7,380 nucleotides of DNA from Saprospiraceae bacterium (GCA_020849825.1 JADZFP010000427.1:1-7380), one strand, 5' to 3'. Positions 1-6,634 are shown, counted from the first letter of the stretch. Notes: a model not told the origin generated them from the sequence alone. Numbers and translations: made by a program.

Positions 1-17
1 AATTGGTGATGAAAAAA

Positions 18-65
18 GGTATTCCTGCTCTCAGCAGCTAGTGAATAGTTGAGAGCAGAAATACC
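18..65. terminator. Strong hairpin, probable bidirectional intrinsic terminator
   Basis: The arms GGTATT-C-CTGCTCTCA (18-33) and TGAGAGCAG-A-AATACC (50-65) pair over 15 bp with one C/A mismatch around a 16-nt loop. Six A's precede the left arm (12-17), giving a T6 tract for minus-strand transcripts. CCCCTTTT follows on the right, giving a weaker T tract for plus-strand transcripts. It lies beyond the terminator of the 79-residue gene, so it probably closes a transcription unit that ends just left of the window. Confidence 0.75.
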
Positions 66-76
66 CCTTTTGTCAA

Positions 77-108
77 ATCCTCGAATCCTCACATCCTCGC
101 ATCCTCAC
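77..108. repeat. Four-copy 8-bp tandem repeat ATCCTCNN
   Basis: The hexamer ATCCTC occurs at 77, 85, 93 and 101, exactly 8 bp apart. The two variable bases after each copy are GA, AC, GC and AC. The array fills most of the spacer between the two terminators and is not in any gene I can support. It could be a slippage-derived microsatellite or one member of a dispersed intergenic repeat family. The sequence alone does not show a function. Confidence 0.7.
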
Positions 109-113
109 CAAAT

Positions 114-144
114 AAAAAACCCTCGCCAGTGGTGACGGCGAGGG
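114..144 (-). terminator. Intrinsic terminator of the porZ-side transcription unit
   Basis: A perfect 8-bp GC-rich stem, CCCTCGCC (120-127) with GGCGAGGG (137-144), encloses a 9-nt loop. On the minus strand the stem is followed directly by six T's (the complement of 114-119). It lies about 30 bp beyond the stop codon of the 79-residue gene (174-176), the right place to end that transcript. Confidence 0.85.
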
Positions 145-173
145 CTGTTGGGATGGCGGTTGTCACGCTGTTG

Positions 174-413
174 TTACAGGTGAGCCTCCAGAGCCGTTTT
201 TGTGCTGTATTGCAGGATATTATCGAGTACAGCCGGTGAGGGGTTGAATTGGACTTTGGGGAGATGTTTTTTGGCCAGCATCAATTCGAGGTACAGGGCC
301 TGCAGTTCCGGATCTTCATCGATCCACTCTGCGGTAGCTGCTGCTTCGCTGGCCGGGGTTTCGCGGTACAGGAATTGTACCAGCGTGGATTCATATGTGT
401 AATGTTCTTCCAT
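174..413 (-). CDS. Conserved small protein of unknown function (79 aa)
   Basis: This is a soluble, acidic 79-residue protein with no signal peptide, membrane segment, Cys or catalytic motif. Its N-terminal half (residues about 5-45) looks helical, with the pattern LVQFLYRE...EWIDEDPELQALYLEL. The C-terminal part contains LPKVQFNPSPAVLDNILQYS. The layout resembles short uncharacterised Bacteroidota proteins and, loosely, the N-terminal helical part of anti-sigma factors without the zinc ligands. That resemblance is from memory, and no function is assigned. I chose the ATG at 411-413. The frame stays open to a GTG at 465-467, but those 18 extra residues are aromatic-rich and unlike the rest. 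The gene lies 101 bp downstream of porZ on the same strand. A weak promoter-like box (TAAGTTTT on the minus strand, 470-477) sits in that gap, so it may be read both from porZ and on its own. Its own terminator follows. Confidence 0.75.
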   Translation of the reverse strand: MEEHYTYESTLVQFLYRETPASEAAATAEWIDEDPELQALYLELMLAKKHLPKVQFNPSPAVLDNILQYSTKTALEAHL

Positions 414-499
414 AGGCAGCTCGAAGCTGTAAGGTTGCGTGAAAAAATATGGTTGAAAAAAGTGCACTTAAAACTTATCCTTAACACCCCTTATTGCTT

Positions 500-537
500 C
501 CAAAGTGTTAATGTTCAGTTTAAAATGACCACTTTGG
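500..537. repeat. Inverted repeat spanning the porZ stop codon
   Basis: CCAAAGTG (500-507) and CACTTTGG (530-537) are perfect 8-bp arms separated by 22 bp, and the porZ stop codon (515-517) lies in the loop. No T tract follows on the minus strand, so this is at best an mRNA 3'-end stem or partial attenuator between porZ and the small gene. A chance occurrence is possible. Confidence 0.3.
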
Positions 538-2842
538 CAATTACGGCGTCGGGGCTGTCGAATGTCTCCGAGCTGGTGGCAAAGATGAGGTAAACGCCGG
601 AGGCTGCGCGGCGCCCCAGGTAGTCGCGGCCGTTCCAGATCGCCTGGCCGCCCAGGGCCGTTCCTTCAAAAACGAGGTTGCCGGCGATGTCGGTAATCTT
701 GACGTTGGCGTCGCGGGCCAGTCCGTAAATGGCGATGGGCCCATCGTAGTCGGGGCGCACCGGATTGGGGTAGGCATAGGGCATATCGCTGTTAACCGTG
801 CCGCCCGACGTGGCGTCGCTGCGCACCGAAATCAGGCCTTTTTCCGTGCCGATCCAGGCTTCGCCGGTGGTTTGGTTGATGGCGATGTCGGTGATCGCAT
901 TGTCGAACAAGGGGCTGTTGGTCGCCGTAAAACGCGCTTCCTGGGTTTCGCCGCTGGGCGACTGGACGAAGATGCCGTTGGTGGTGCCGAACCATTTGCG
1001 GTTGGCGCCGTCGACGGCGATACTTTTCACGTCTTCCGTTTCGAGCAGGTAGCCGTTGAAGCCGTCGACGTTGACGATCCGGCGCGAGCCTTTGCATTGC
1101 GGATCGAACACGTTGCTGCCGCATTCAAAACTCACCGTGCCCTGTTGGGTGCCCACCCACACGTCGCCGTCGAGGTCGACGGCGAGGCAGTTGACGGTGT
1201 TGGTCGGCAGCACCGAGTTGGAGGTCGTGATGAGGCGGTAGCGGTCGTCGGAGGGGCTGTCGAGGTCGGCGCCGCTGTCGTACACCAATACGCCGCCGTT
1301 GAAGCCCACGACAAACCATTTGTAGCCGCTTTGGTCGACGACCACCTGGGTGAGGTTGTTGACCGGCGCAGCCGAAAAATTGCGCAGGGTGCCGTCGGTT
1401 TTCAGTACGGCAATGGGCGCCGTGGCGTCGTAGTTGCAAATCCAGAGATTGCCCGTTTTATCGAAAGCCATGCCGCTGATGGCCGTCCGGGTCGAGCCCG
1501 AGGCGCCGGCATTTTGCAAAATGGAGTTATACTGGGTATAACACTTGGTATCCGTGCCGCCATTGGTCACTTCCACCAGGCCGCCGACAAAGCTGCCGAC
1601 GTAAAATTTGTCTTCGACCGCGTGGGGCGCCACCCGCCAGAGGTCGCGGTGACAATCGGAGGGTGTCAGTTCGGGGTGTGTTTCTCCGTTAAAACGACTC
1701 CAGAAGCCGTTTTCGAGGGTATACAGGCCGTCGGTGGAATATAGGGCGGAGAAGTTCGAACTCGGTCCCCGCGTAGCCACGTACACCTTGTTGCGGGCAA
1801 TGGCCAGTTCGGCGCAGTAGTGGTTGTAGGGCGAGTTGAAGTCGAATTTGTCGCACTGATCGATGTTGGCGTCGTAGTAGCGGAAGTCGTCGGTATCGTC
1901 GGCCAGCCAGAATTTGCGGTTGCCGTCTTCGATGGCATACAGGGGTTTGCCGGCCTGGCAGGTCCAGTGGATATCCGACTGGAAACCGGCGGCATCCAGA
2001 TAAGACACTTTGCCGTCGAAGTCTTTTTTCCAGCCGATAACCAGTCCGGCGCCTTCCGAGGTCAGGTAGAAAACGCTGTACACCTGGTCGGTGGCGATGG
2101 CCGAAGCCTGGCTGCCGTCGTAGCGGTACAGGGTTTTATCGATGCCGATGTACCGTTGGCTGTTGGCGACGGCCAGGGCATTCACCGTGGCGCCGGCGGG
2201 CAGGTTTTGCAGGGCGCCCATGAGTTGCCAGCGGCTGAAATCGGCGGGGTTTTCGTCGTCGGCCGGCAGGCGGTAGAGCCCTTCTTCGGTACCGGCATAG
2301 AGGTAGTTTTGGTAAATGGCGAAGGAGCGCACGGGCACGTCGGTAAACGTGGTGTATTCCACTTCGGCGCGTTCGAGGTTGAGTTTGAGGATACCGAAGC
2401 CGCAGGCCAGGTAGGCGCTGCGGCCCTCGAAGGCCATGTCGTAAATTTTCTTGTCGCCGGTGATGTTGGTGTTTTTGCGGATAAAAGGCAGGTTGACCAC
2501 CTCCCCCGTCGCCGGATACCAGAGGTCGAGGTTGCTGTTGCTGTATGCGAGTACCAGCGCATCGGCGGATTTGCTGAACCGGACGACGCCCATACCCACG
2601 TCGCTCAGGCCTTCCACTTTGGTCAGGAAACGCGGCGTGCGTTCGGCCTTGTCGATCTCCACCACGGCCCATTCGGTTGCAAAATATACTTTGGCGTCGC
2701 TTTGGGTCACATACAAGGCGCGTTGCCAGGGCAGGTGCTGGCGCCATTCGCCGATTTTCAGCGGCGGAAAATCCGGGCTGATCTGGGCAAAATTCGGTGC
2801 AGTGAAACAGCAAAGCAGGAGAGTAAACAGGCAAAACCGCAT
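515..2842 (-). CDS. porZ: Type IX secretion system attachment-complex protein PorZ
   Basis: PorZ belongs to the cell-surface attachment complex of the type IX secretion system, with PorU, PorV and PorQ. In Porphyromonas gingivalis it helps present anionic lipopolysaccharide for attachment to secreted cargo. This 775-residue protein matches the roughly 776 aa of that homologue. A Sec signal peptide spans residues 1-19, with cleavage likely before Gln20. The mature start IGEWRQHLPWQ and the following KVYFAT, SNSNLDLW and KKIYDMAF segments are typical of the first PorZ propeller. Two-component-regulator-type propeller blades recur to about residue 675, for example WVGT at 562-565, KWFGT at 616-620 and WIGT at 663-666. 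A T9SS-type C-terminal sorting domain occupies about 689-775, starting YAYPNPV, with GVYL at 661-664 of the roughly aligned domain region (codons near 749-752) and ending KVVILN. It starts 72 bp after nadD with no promoter box visible between them, suggesting co-transcription. Strong overall call; the carrier role is inferred by family. Confidence 0.9.
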   Translation of the reverse strand: MRFCLFTLLLCCFTAPNFAQISPDFPPLKIGEWRQHLPWQRALYVTQSDAKVYFATEWAVVEIDKAERTPRFLTKVEGLSDVGMGVVRFSKSADALVLAYSNSNLDLWYPATGEVVNLPFIRKNTNITGDKKIYDMAFEGRSAYLACGFGILKLNLERAEVEYTTFTDVPVRSFAIYQNYLYAGTEEGLYRLPADDENPADFSRWQLMGALQNLPAGATVNALAVANSQRYIGIDKTLYRYDGSQASAIATDQVYSVFYLTSEGAGLVIGWKKDFDGKVSYLDAAGFQSDIHWTCQAGKPLYAIEDGNRKFWLADDTDDFRYYDANIDQCDKFDFNSPYNHYCAELAIARNKVYVATRGPSSNFSALYSTDGLYTLENGFWSRFNGETHPELTPSDCHRDLWRVAPHAVEDKFYVGSFVGGLVEVTNGGTDTKCYTQYNSILQNAGASGSTRTAISGMAFDKTGNLWICNYDATAPIAVLKTDGTLRNFSAAPVNNLTQVVVDQSGYKWFVVGFNGGVLVYDSGADLDSPSDDRYRLITTSNSVLPTNTVNCLAVDLDGDVWVGTQQGTVSFECGSNVFDPQCKGSRRIVNVDGFNGYLLETEDVKSIAVDGANRKWFGTTNGIFVQSPSGETQEARFTATNSPLFDNAITDIAINQTTGEAWIGTEKGLISVRSDATSGGTVNSDMPYAYPNPVRPDYDGPIAIYGLARDANVKITDIAGNLVFEGTALGGQAIWNGRDYLGRRAASGVYLIFATSSETFDSPDAVIAKVVILN

Positions 2843-2914
2843 GGTCGAAAGTTCCGGTTGGTGAATCTGGCTCTTTGGCGTTGCCCGGAAGAAAAAAGTT
2901 GCCTGACGGTTTTG

Positions 2915-3490
2915 TCAGCTTTTGTACAAACTCCCCGATTCGAGGTACTCGTACACGGCGTCGGGCACGAGATAACGCACCGACTGACCCTGGCGCAGGC
3001 AATCGCGGATGTAGGTAGCGGAGATGTCGAGCAGCGGTGCGTCGCAAATGCGAACGCGGGGGTGGCTGGCGAAGGGGCCCGGTTCGATGCCGGGGCGGCG
3101 GTACACATAAATGTCGTAGCCGGCCAGCAATTGCTCGTAGTTTTTCCACTGGTCGAGCGTGGCGAGGTTGTCGCCGCCCATGATGAGGGCGAATTCGCGG
3201 TCGGGGTATTTTTCCTTCAAAAAGGCCAAAGTGTCGATGGTATACGAGGGTTTGGGCAGGCCAAACTCCACGTTGGAGGCCTCGATGCGCGGGTTGTCGC
3301 CGATACCCAGGCGGACCAGGTGCAGGCGGTCGTGGTCGCGCGCGAGGGATTTTTTAGGTTTCAGCGGGTTGTGCGGACTCACCACCAGCCACACCTTGTC
3401 GAGGTCGGTGCGGGTGGCCATGTGGTTGGCGATGATGAGGTGCCCCACGTGGATCGGGTTGAAGGAGCCGAAAAACAGACCGATTTTCAT
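2915..3490 (-). CDS. nadD: Nicotinate-nucleotide adenylyltransferase (NadD)
   Basis: This cytoplasmic enzyme transfers AMP from ATP to nicotinate mononucleotide to give deamido-NAD, the penultimate step of NAD synthesis. The 191-residue protein has normal family length. The nucleotidyltransferase signature GSFNPIHVGH is at residues 8-17, SPHNPLK at 38-44, PSYTIDTL at 81-88, GGDNL at 105-109 with Trp115 after it, and the second nucleotide-binding motif ISATYIR at 156-162. All the expected motifs are intact. The ATG (3488-3490) overlaps the rbfA stop in an ATGA arrangement, implying translational coupling. Just after the stop on the minus strand a small 5-bp stem (2903-2907 with 2914-2918) lies a few bases before a T6 run. 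It is too weak to call a terminator but could lower read-through into porZ. Confidence 0.96.
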   Translation of the reverse strand: MKIGLFFGSFNPIHVGHLIIANHMATRTDLDKVWLVVSPHNPLKPKKSLARDHDRLHLVRLGIGDNPRIEASNVEFGLPKPSYTIDTLAFLKEKYPDREFALIMGGDNLATLDQWKNYEQLLAGYDIYVYRRPGIEPGPFASHPRVRICDAPLLDISATYIRDCLRQGQSVRYLVPDAVYEYLESGSLYKS

Positions 3491-3858
3491 TCGTGCATTT
3501 TCTCGTCTTCGTCGTGTACGCGGTCGAGCAGGTTTTGTACGCGGTACATTTCATCTACGGTATCGTCGAGGAAGAACTCGATGTCGGGCATTCGGCGCAT
3601 TTGTTTGCCGATTTTGGCGGCCAGGGCCTGGCGGAGGTGCTGGTGGTTGTCTTCGAGTTCGAGGATGACTTCCTGTTTGTTTTCGGTGCCGTATACGCTG
3701 ATGTAGATTTTGGCGACGAGCAGGTCGGGCGTCATTTTGACGTTGGTGACGGTGACCAGTTTTCCGCGGCCGTAGATGTTGCTGCCTTCTTCGGTGAGCA
3801 GCATCCCGAAATAGCGTCGTATGAGTTCGCCGACTTGTTTTTGGCGGATGCTTTCCAT
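3487..3858 (-). CDS. rbfA: 30S ribosome-binding factor A (RbfA)
   Basis: RbfA binds the immature 30S subunit near the 5' end of 16S rRNA and assists late 30S maturation, including growth in the cold. The 123-residue length fits the single KH-type domain of this family. Residues 1-25 form the first helix (RQKQVGELIRRYF), residues about 33-68 the strands with VTVTNVKMTPDLLVAKIYISV, and residues 73-111 the helix and final strand, ending in RRMPDIEFFLDD and an amphipathic tail. The MRRMP...F..DD pattern is the family hallmark. The ATG at 3856-3858 sits directly before the conserved start of the domain. It is the first gene of the rbfA-nadD-porZ run. The upstream spacer holds a candidate promoter and inverted repeats. 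Confidence 0.93.
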   Translation of the reverse strand: MESIRQKQVGELIRRYFGMLLTEEGSNIYGRGKLVTVTNVKMTPDLLVAKIYISVYGTENKQEVILELEDNHQHLRQALAAKIGKQMRRMPDIEFFLDDTVDEMYRVQNLLDRVHDEDEKMHE

Positions 3859-3983
3859 GGTAAAGAGAATGAGTGGTGTGGGAATAATGGGTGTCGGGAT
3901 TCCGAACGCTTTTAATCCGCCGGAAAGTGAGCTGAAAGTAGGGGCAAAACCCCGTTTTTGGAAAAATAGTTTGTTGGGGAGGG

Positions 3984-4009
3984 CAAAATTACGGCGCTTG
4001 CAGAAACAA
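3984..4009 (-). promoter_or_regulatory. Candidate Bacteroidota-type promoter for rbfA
   Basis: On the minus strand TAATTTTG (3991 down to 3984) matches the TAnnTTTG -7 consensus. A TTG lies 15 bp further upstream (4009-4007), somewhat closer than the usual 17-23 bp. Transcription from here would give a leader of about 120 nt before rbfA. The box overlaps one arm of the inverted repeat at 3982-4017, so a bound protein could affect it. The match is suggestive only. Confidence 0.35.
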
Positions 4010-4075
4010 ATTTTGCCGTACCGGGGTTTTAAAGGGGTGTTTCCAAATTTTTATTGGAAAAACTTTTTGCGATTG

Positions 4076-4107
4076 TTGCAGATTCGCTGCAAACTCGCGT
4101 ATCTTTG
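4076..4107 (+). promoter_or_regulatory. Bacteroidota-type promoter for tRNA-Lys
   Basis: TATCTTTG (4100-4107) fits the TAnnTTTG -7 box fully. TTGC (4076-4079) stands 20 bp upstream as the -33 element, an ideal spacing. The predicted start, a few bases after 4107, leaves a short leader of about 20 nt before the mature tRNA at 4133. The TTTCCAA-N7-TTGGAAA palindrome (4040-4060) lies just upstream. Confidence 0.75.
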
Positions 4108-4132
4108 CCGCGCTTTTTTAGAAAGCAGGTCT

Positions 4133-4205
4133 GATCCCGTAGCTCAGTCGGTAGAGCACTTGACTTTTAATCAAGGAGTCATGGGTTCGAGTCCCATCGG
4201 GATCA
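4133..4205 (+). tRNA. tRNA-Lys (anticodon UUU)
   Basis: A complete 73-nt cloverleaf is visible. The acceptor stem is GATCCCG/CGGGATC (4133-4139 with 4198-4204). The D arm is GCTC/GAGC (4142-4145 with 4154-4157) with loop AGTCGGTA. The anticodon stem is CTTGA/TCAAG (4159-4163 with 4171-4175) with loop CTTTTAA. The T arm is ATGGG-TTCGAGT-CCCAT (4181-4197), and the discriminator is A4205. The anticodon TTT (4166-4168) reads AAA and AAG lysine codons. The 3' CCA is not encoded (ACAG follows), so it must be added after transcription. All stems pair perfectly, so the gene is intact. It is transcribed alone, with its own promoter and terminator. Confidence 0.97.
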
Positions 4206-4213
4206 CAGACGCC

Positions 4214-4259
4214 AAGGCTAATGAGTTGTTTTTCAACTTGTTAGCCTTTTTTGTTTTTT
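4214..4259 (+). terminator. Intrinsic terminator of tRNA-Lys
   Basis: A 15-bp stem joins 4214-4228 to 4234-4248. Outer arms AAGGCTAA/TTAGCCTT and inner arms AGTTG/CAACT are linked by two G-T wobble pairs, with a 5-nt T loop. A run of T's broken by one G follows to 4259. It begins 9 bp after the tRNA, as expected for a single-gene tRNA unit. Confidence 0.93.
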
Positions 4260-4471
4260 GCTTGATTACGGAATTTGGGGTAGAAGTACTGTCCTGCACT
4301 CATCTTTGGGGGTATTTGACTACAAGCGATGACAGGAATGCAGCAGACCGAAATATCGTTCGCACAAAAGTTTAACGCTGACAATTTACCGTTCAATACT
4401 TCAACCGCTAATTGACTACTCTGAAAGTTATCTCCCTTTCAGGTTCGACTTTTGCCATGTAAATCCAAAGA
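4260..4471. other. Spacer without a recognisable gene
   Basis: Between the tRNA terminator and the palindrome I find no convincing ORF, RNA or promoter on either strand. The composition is lower in G+C than either side (27/60 in 4321-4380 and 22/60 in 4381-4440, counted by hand). It may be decayed sequence at the junction between the tRNA locus and the copper genes. Confidence 0.5.
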
Positions 4472-4546
4472 GAGAGCTCCCCGGAAATGCATAAATTTGA
4501 TTGTACGCCCCATCAAATTTATGATCACGTTACCGAAGGAGCTCTC
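4472..4546. repeat. 75-bp nested palindrome downstream of the copper ATPase gene
   Basis: The outer arms GAGAGCTCC (4472-4480) and GGAGCTCTC (4538-4546) and the inner arms CATAAATTTGAT (4490-4501) and ATCAAATTTATG (4512-4523) are perfect and nested, with a 10-nt loop. An asymmetric internal loop of 9 and 14 nt lies between the two stems. The structure starts 12 bp after the ATPase stop codon. It could end or stabilise that mRNA, but no T tract follows on the minus strand. Its sharp ends also suggest a small transposon-derived (MITE or REP-like) repeat or an IS end. No target duplication is evident. Confidence 0.7.
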
Positions 4547-4558
4547 AGGCCAACTGCA

Positions 4559-6613
4559 CTATCTGAAAATTTTAGTGAACCTGAGCGTTTGAGCATTCAA
4601 CGCCACTACAACCGTACTGGCACTCATTAGTACGGCGCCCAGTGCAGGGCTAAGTACAAATTGAGGATACAAAACGCCGGCCGCCAGTGGAATCGCAACC
4701 AAGTTGTAGGCAGTGGCCCAAAACAGGTTTTGGACCATTTTACGGTAAGTTGCTTTCCCGAAATTGATTAAGCCAAGCACATCGGATGGCCGGCTATCGG
4801 TTAGGATGATGTCGGCAGTTTCTGCCGCTACATCGGTGCCGCTGCCAACGGCGATGCCCACATCGGCTTGTGCAAGGGCCGGGGCGTCATTTACACCATC
4901 TCCGGTCATAGCCACATACTCACCTTTTGCTTGCAGATCTTTTACAATTTCCACTTTTTGGTGCGGCAGCACTTCTGCAAAGAAGCCGTCCAGGTCCAGT
5001 TTTCGGGCCACCGCTTCTCCAACCCTGGCATTGTCTCCTGTGGCCATAAAGACTTTAATGCCCTGGTTTTTCAATTGCCGAACGGCATGGCCGGCATCGG
5101 GACGGATCTGATCGGAAAGGGCCAGCCAACCCGCGAGGGTTCCGTTTTGTAGCAAAAAAACCACTGTTTCCGTATCGAAATGGTTCAAGTTGGCCGGCAG
5201 TGCAATACTTTTTTCTTTCAAATAGCCAGGGCTGACTACGCTGATTTTTTGGCCCGACACTTCACCCGTAACGCCTTTGCCGGTCAATGAAGCGAAATGG
5301 GAGACAGCCGGCAATGAAAGCCCCGCTGCTTTTGCCGCATCTACTATGCCTTGAGCAATAGGGTGCTGACTTTCCTGCTCGAGTGCGGCGGCTGTAGCAA
5401 GCAATTCTTGTTCTGTAAACCCCGGTTTGAGCACTCCGATCCGCGAAACGCCGAATTTACCTTCGGTCAGCGTGCCGGTTTTGTCAAAAACAATCGCTGT
5501 GATGCGCCTTGCATTCTCGAAAGCCGTTCGGTCCCGAATCAGTAGTCCGTGCCGGGCACTCATGGCTGTCGAAATTGCCACTACCAGCGGAATGGCCACA
5601 CCAAGGGCATGCGGACACGAAGTGACCATCACCGTAACCATGCGTTCGAGCGCGAAAGCCAGCGATTGGCCCTGAATCATCCAAATGCCAAGCGTCAGCA
5701 ATCCTGCGCTCAGAGCGATTAGGGTAAGCCAGCGGGCTGCCCGGTCGGCCAGGCGCTGGGTTTGCGATTTGGCCGCCTGTGCTTCACGTACCAGGGTAAT
5801 TACTTTTTGCAGGTAGCTGTCGGCGCCGGCCTTGTCCACCCGGATTTTAAGGCTTCCCTCACCATTGATGGCTCCGGCTATGACCCTGGTTCCGGCGATT
5901 TTAAGCACGGGTACGCTTTCGCCCGTTAGCATGCTTTCGTTCACGCTGCTGCTGCCCTCGGTTACGGTGCCATCCACGGGAATTTTTTCACCTGGTTTTA
6001 CAAGGACGAGATCGCCAATATTCAGTTCATCCACCCGCATATCATGCAACATATCGCCATGGTACATATGCGCCTCTGCGGGTAGCATTTTAACCATCAA
6101 TTCCAAAGCGCGCGAAGCGCCGGCAACAGAGCGCATTTCCAGCCAGTGCCCCAGGAGCATAATCGTGATAAGGGTGGCCAGCTCCCAGTAGAAATCCATC
6201 CCCTGGATCAGGCCGAACACCACGCTTGTGCTGTAGGCCCAGGCCACAATGATGGCTACACCAATAAGGGTCATCATTCCGGGCTCCCGGCGTCGTAATT
6301 CGTTCCATAACCCGATTAGAAAAGGTTTTCCACCGTAAAAGAAAATAACAGAAGCCAGAACAAAAGAAACCCAGTCGCGTCCGGAGAAATCAAAATGATA
6401 GCCGACTGCCATCTGAAACATGGGTGAGATAAGCACTACCGGCGCCGTCAGGATCAGGCTGATCCAGAAACGCTGCAGGAAATCGCGAATCATTTGGGTA
6501 TGGTCGTGGCCGGTATGTTGTTCATGTGCCGTATGCTCCTGGTTTTTCATTGCTTCTTCAGGTGCAGTATGGCTGCTATGGTGCATGCTATGGTTGTGAT
6601 GTTGGTCAGTCAT
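4559..6613 (-). CDS. copB: Copper-translocating P1B-type ATPase, CopB-like (CPH type)
   Basis: This inner-membrane pump uses ATP to export copper (possibly silver) ions from the cytoplasm. The 684-residue protein has no HMA metal-binding domain. Its N-terminus instead carries 11 His in the first 38 residues. Membrane helices are expected near 49-70, 81-101, 114-134, 141-160, 296-314, 322-352, 630-650 and 652-674. The actuator motif TGES is at 230-233, the transport-site CPH at 333-335, the phosphorylation site DKTGT at 377-381 (Asp377), the SQHP nucleotide-domain motif at 415-418, TGD at 525-527 and GDGVNDAP at 571-578. YN (636-637) and MSAST (663-667) lie in the last two helices. CPH rather than CPC, together with the His-rich tail, places it in the P1B-3 CopB group, whose preferred copper oxidation state is debated. 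All catalytic residues are intact. It starts 21 bp after the oxidase stop, so the two are surely co-transcribed. G+C is lower than in the left block. Confidence 0.95.
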   Translation of the reverse strand: MTDQHHNHSMHHSSHTAPEEAMKNQEHTAHEQHTGHDHTQMIRDFLQRFWISLILTAPVVLISPMFQMAVGYHFDFSGRDWVSFVLASVIFFYGGKPFLIGLWNELRRREPGMMTLIGVAIIVAWAYSTSVVFGLIQGMDFYWELATLITIMLLGHWLEMRSVAGASRALELMVKMLPAEAHMYHGDMLHDMRVDELNIGDLVLVKPGEKIPVDGTVTEGSSSVNESMLTGESVPVLKIAGTRVIAGAINGEGSLKIRVDKAGADSYLQKVITLVREAQAAKSQTQRLADRAARWLTLIALSAGLLTLGIWMIQGQSLAFALERMVTVMVTSCPHALGVAIPLVVAISTAMSARHGLLIRDRTAFENARRITAIVFDKTGTLTEGKFGVSRIGVLKPGFTEQELLATAAALEQESQHPIAQGIVDAAKAAGLSLPAVSHFASLTGKGVTGEVSGQKISVVSPGYLKEKSIALPANLNHFDTETVVFLLQNGTLAGWLALSDQIRPDAGHAVRQLKNQGIKVFMATGDNARVGEAVARKLDLDGFFAEVLPHQKVEIVKDLQAKGEYVAMTGDGVNDAPALAQADVGIAVGSGTDVAAETADIILTDSRPSDVLGLINFGKATYRKMVQNLFWATAYNLVAIPLAAGVLYPQFVLSPALGAVLMSASTVVVALNAQTLRFTKIFR

Positions 6614-6634
6614 GATGATTTAAAATTTTGATGG

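Larger units (their letters stand above)
3859..4132. other. Divergent spacer between rbfA and tRNA-Lys with nested inverted repeats
   Basis: No gene is supported in this 274-bp spacer. It must hold the rbfA promoter (leftward) and the tRNA promoter (rightward). Perfect inverted pairs are AAAACCCCG (3946-3954) with CGGGGTTTT (4022-4030), GGCAAAATT (3982-3990) with AATTTTGCC (4009-4017), TACGGC (3990-3995) with GCCGTA (4015-4020), and TTTCCAA (4040-4046) with TTGGAAA (4054-4060). TTGGAAAAA also occurs twice in direct orientation (3958-3966 and 4054-4062). These could be operators, a structured leader of the rbfA mRNA, or chance symmetry in AT-rich DNA. Confidence 0.5.

Noticed and set aside
77..108. 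CRISPR-like array
   Set aside because: The unit is only 8 bp with no unique spacers, so it is a simple tandem repeat.
249..593. 114-codon plus-strand frame opposite the 79-residue gene
   Set aside because: It is Phe/Cys-rich with no family resemblance. The minus-strand frame has better composition and a proper terminator.
872..1744. 290-codon plus-strand frame inside porZ
   Set aside because: Same reason: an antisense shadow of a GC-rich gene, with no motif.
2903..2918. CTGAC/GTCAG stem just after nadD as a terminator
   Set aside because: A 5-bp stem separated from the T run by several bases is too weak; mentioned under nadD only.
2136..3149. 337-codon minus-strand frame overlapping porZ and nadD in another frame
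   Set aside because: It is Arg/Pro/His-rich, typical of a frame-shifted reading of GC-rich coding DNA, and conflicts with two clear genes.
1820..3706. 628-codon open frame on the plus strand, antisense to porZ, nadD and rbfA
   Set aside because: It is Val/Gly/Ala/His-rich with no domain pattern. It lies opposite three well-supported genes, and long antisense frames are common in GC-rich DNA.
3941..3959. GGGG-CAAAA-CCCC followed by G and five T's, resembling a plus-strand terminator
   Set aside because: The stem is only 4 bp and no plus-strand gene lies upstream.
4181..4205. tRNA 3' end as an attachment site with a duplicate in the window
   Set aside because: I looked for a second copy of the T-arm/acceptor sequence in the window and found none, and no integrase is present.
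3821..4375. 184-codon plus-strand frame running through tRNA-Lys
   Set aside because: It passes through a complete tRNA, its promoter and its terminator, so it cannot be a real protein gene.
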